Part shown: piece after piece, positions 61,278-64,000 of the stretch
Position numbering within the stretch: the stretch's first letter is position 1
Layout of the letters: each line of letters opens with the position of its first letter
Source of the DNA: Monarcha castaneiventris obscurior
Lineage: Eukaryota; Chordata; Aves; Passeriformes; Monarchidae
Direction of reading: 5' to 3'
Length of the DNA stretch: 64,000 nt
Assembly: GCA_026261815.1 (NCBI GenBank)
Contig: JAMPIT010000481.1
Location: 2,046,001-2,110,000 of the forward strand
Translations under genes and position numbers: made by a program
Notes under the pieces: generated by a model
Databases searched by the model: none
The model's input: the letters and a program-made list of their open reading frames with translations, nothing else
Told to the model about the DNA's origin: nothing

Positions 61278-63360
61278 TCCAGCAGCAATGCAGGACCTGG
61301 GATCTCAGCAGGATCTCCTGGTGTGGCACACTGTGTCCTCACACGGCTCCGTGTCCCTAATTAATGCAACCACATCAAAAGAAGCACACTCCTAGGTGTG
61401 CAAATGTGGTTGGAGGGTTTGCAGGGTGGAGAACAGCACCACAGCACCTCACATGTGAAAACCTCTGCCTGCCTCTCTCTGCCCAAACCCAGTTAGCTGT
61501 AATTGTAATACAGGGGATGAAAGACAATAATTAGTTCTGAAAATAAATTGAGTACAGTTAAACAATCTCCTTGCTGCAATCTTCAATTAAAAAAAATGAA
61601 AGGAAATGAATGAATAATTCCTGTCCTCCTCGGGGAATAAGGGAAACCAGATCTTCAGAAATAGGGAGTATAAACAACAAGGCAAGATCTATTCCCAAAC
61701 AAATTCATCTACAAGGCAAATACATTAGAAGTTTTTTTTCCATTAAAACATATTTGTTTCTCAGCTTATGAACCAAACAGAGCAAATTGCACATACATTC
61801 GAAATTCTACATTAAAAATGTGTGCAAACATTTCCAATAATCAAGATGACTGTGAAATGTTTGTGCCAAGTGTTTCAATAGCTCTTCCTCGTTTGAAGAT
61901 GGTTCATATCCATCACATGGTATTGGTTCCAGGCCCAGTGTTTCAGCCTGAAGTACTCAAACATCATGAGTCAGTTCCCCTCAAAATCATTTCAGTGACT
62001 TAAAATGAGACACAACATACATAATTCTTGGGCTCATTTGAAACTGCCTTTTATCTTACAGGAATCTACATCACTCATTTTCAGGCTGCTTTTTTCTAAC
62101 ACTAAGAAGGTACAGAATTTACTACAAAAATTAACACATTAAATGTGAAAAGGGCCATGTTCTCACATTTATGTTATTCCATGAACTGGAGGGTTAAAAC
62201 ACCATTTATGATGAGGGAATCCTGAAGATCAGTTTGCTGCTCCTTGATTGAGAAGATGATTTGAAACCTTCCAGACTCCCACTCAACTGGTTTGGTTGCA
62301 GGGGTTGAAATCCAGCAGGCAGTGGACCAGTGTCACCCCACGATGACATTGGCACTGCATGTGACACTCTTCACCCTGAGTTATTGAGCTGCCAGGTAAA
62401 TAATGCTCCTGGAAAGGGGAACAGATCCCTGGAATGTGGCATGTCAGGGTGCAAACACACCTGGGCAAGCTCCTATCCCTGCTTAATCTGGGTTATTCCT
62501 TTGCACCGACTTCTCTTTTTAACATTCTAACTCGCTGCTTTTTGCTTATGGCATTTTCTCAGCAGCCATCACCACCACATCTCCTGTCCAGCCTTGCCAG
62601 GCTGTGCCATCTCCAGACTGCCAGAGACAGCCACGCTGCCTAAACATGTCAAACAGCAAAGTTGTGACATTGCAGCCTAAAAGAAGCTTTCACAAGCTTA
62701 AAACCTCACAAGCTTAAAGCCTCACACCCAAACCCCAACACAACACCACGCCAACCCTCCAAACAAAATGAAAAAGAAAGTGCCAAAAGCTCATCATGCA
62801 TAGGAAGTAAGTGAATGCAAAGTTCTGCAGGGATTTTATTTAAAGTCAAATACTCTCTGTCTCCTTGATAGGCAGAACCCGTGCCTCTATCCTTCCAAAT
62901 ATCAGCACAAACAACATGAAAAGCTGCCCAGATATTTTTTCTTTAATCTGAACCTTAAGACAGCCTATTGTCAGTTCGGTTTGTTTAAAGCCAGAGAAGC
63001 TCAGGATCAAAATATTCCTGCAAAGTAACCACTGTTCAGCCTGTTGGACAGCAGTATTGTTAAAAAAGGAAAGGAAAAAATCTCACCCTTGTACTCTCCA
63101 GTGTTCGTAGGGGAGCGCTGCATAGAATTGTCACAATAAGTTAATATGACAGTATAAAAGCCAATACTCACCCTGGGATTACACAATAAATAGACTCCAT
63201 TAAACTACTCTGTAAACTCTCCTGTGAGAAATTTCTCTTTGATCCAGAACTTAATAGGAATTATTTAATCATAATGAGATGGTAATAAAACAGCATCACC
63301 TGAATAAGCTATTTTATTACCTGTTTCATAATTAGCTCTTCTTCATTATAATTCTTTCAG
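61278..63360. other. Non-coding DNA with a 16-bp tandem pair
   Basis: CACAAGCTTAAAACCT (62691-62706) is followed directly by CACAAGCTTAAAGCCT (62707-62722). The rest is unique, with frames under 70 codons. Confidence 0.6.
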
Positions 63361-63618
63361 ATACTGGAAGCTATGCTAAGGCACACAGAAAATACAGAGG
63401 TGATTGATGACAGCCAACGGGGCTTCATGAAGGGAAAATTGTGCCTGAGAAATCTGGGGGCCTTCTGCAAGGGTGTTGCTGTGATGGTGGGTGAGGGAAG
63501 AGTGCCTGACACCTCCCTGTGCTCGTGCAAAGCATCTGCCACAGTCTGGCACAACATCCTTGTCCCTAAACTGGGAAGAGATGGGTTTGACAGTCGGGTT
63601 TGGGGATCTTTGCTGGGT
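63361..63618 (+). pseudogene. CR1 LINE reverse-transcriptase fossil
   Basis: One phase reads ILEAMLRHTENTEVI, DDSQRGFMKGKLCLRNLGAF, VGEGRVPDTSLCSCKAS, TVWHNILVPKLGRDGFD in succession. This follows the CR1 ORF2 reverse-transcriptase segment (in family terms SQHGFTKGKSCLTNL, then DEGRAVD, then FSKAFDTVSHNIL, then KLRKYGLDE). The region around the catalytic-aspartate-bearing block is degraded: the usual YLDFSKAFD is replaced by SLCSCKASA, so the enzyme would be dead. Similarity fades after about 63618, and no flanking endonuclease or 3' end is visible, so this is a short internal fragment. It remains open in phase to 63705. Confidence 0.8.
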
Positions 63619-64000
63619 TACTTTTCCTTACCACAGTTACACAAGGCCCTGCATTGGCACCAAGGGAGTGACAGCAAAATCCAAGGAAAGCAAAATCTGT
63701 CATGAATTTGTGTTCACAACCAAACCCATGGTTTAACCCATCTCTAGTGATGATGTTAACACACTTTTCTTTCAAAGACTAAGAAAATTTGGTTGCAACT
63801 TCTGTGAGAAAGAGATGATCTTTTGCCTTCTCCAGCCTTGTGCCAGATGTCAAGTTCCTGCACCAAAGCAGGGTTAGAGGAGACCTTAAAAACTGCAAAT
63901 TCATGACACAAGCTTGGAATAACAGGATGCTTTTTCAGCAAAGCACATTGTTTAGCATGACTGGACAACTGTTACTGAAGCTTTCCGAAAACTACCTGGC
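63619..64000. other. Non-coding DNA to window end
   Basis: No CR1 similarity continues. Minus-strand frames of about 70 codons (63566-63968) have no domain. An element or gene running past the right edge cannot be excluded. Confidence 0.4.

Noticed and set aside
1..64000. Bacterial or phage systems, tRNA and rRNA genes
   Set aside because: No operon structure, no tRNA B-box words in a foldable context, no rRNA words; all identified elements are vertebrate.

Overview
The window reads as nuclear DNA from an amniote, most likely a bird. It is AT-leaning and poor in CpG. It holds no operons, ribosome-binding-site patterns or rRNA genes, and I saw no tRNA gene. It carries fossils of CR1 LINE elements: a reverse-transcriptase piece near 63.4 kb and a 3'-end piece near 36.35 kb. 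It also carries worn MIR, L3-like and other old amniote repeats. The low repeat density together with avian-type CR1 favours a bird over a turtle, crocodile or mammal. The species cannot be told from the sequence.

No protein-coding gene can be called with confidence. Nearly all open reading frames are 60-120 codons and overlap one another on both strands. They lack recognisable domains, as expected from chance in intergenic or intronic DNA. Four short stretches are the best candidates for undiscovered exons: 1354-1580, 10312-10530, 16358-16510 and 21384-21476, all on the plus strand. Each is listed at low confidence. The window is best described as a gene desert or the inside of a very large intron.

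Layout. 0-10 kb: mostly unique sequence, an 18-G homopolymer (3837-3854), one copy of an ancient repeat (4059-4300) and a GC-rich patch (6.3-6.8 kb). 10-30 kb: T-rich tracts, MIR pieces at 11.0, 22.1 and 28.1 kb, the second copy of the ancient repeat (22780-23030), two L3-like 3' ends in opposite orientations (20.55 and 26.15 kb), an old CR1/L3-type fragment (24.77 kb), and three candidate exons. 30-45 kb: the CR1 3' end, a good MIR (40868-41045) and, 430 bp beyond it, a 27-bp minisatellite of 14 units (41475-41847), the clearest structural feature here; another MIR lies at 44.6 kb. 45-64 kb: largely unique AT-rich DNA, including candidate conserved regulatory DNA near 53 kb, a small GC-rich block at 49.25 kb, a 20-bp perfect palindrome (56.8 kb), a CpG cluster (58.34 kb), two short hairpins (59.2 and 61.3 kb) and the CR1 reverse-transcriptase fossil at the right end.

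No CRISPR array, prophage, insertion sequence, defence system or other prokaryotic system is present. I found no convincing undescribed system. The items most worth checking are the minisatellite, the candidate exons and the paired ancient repeats.
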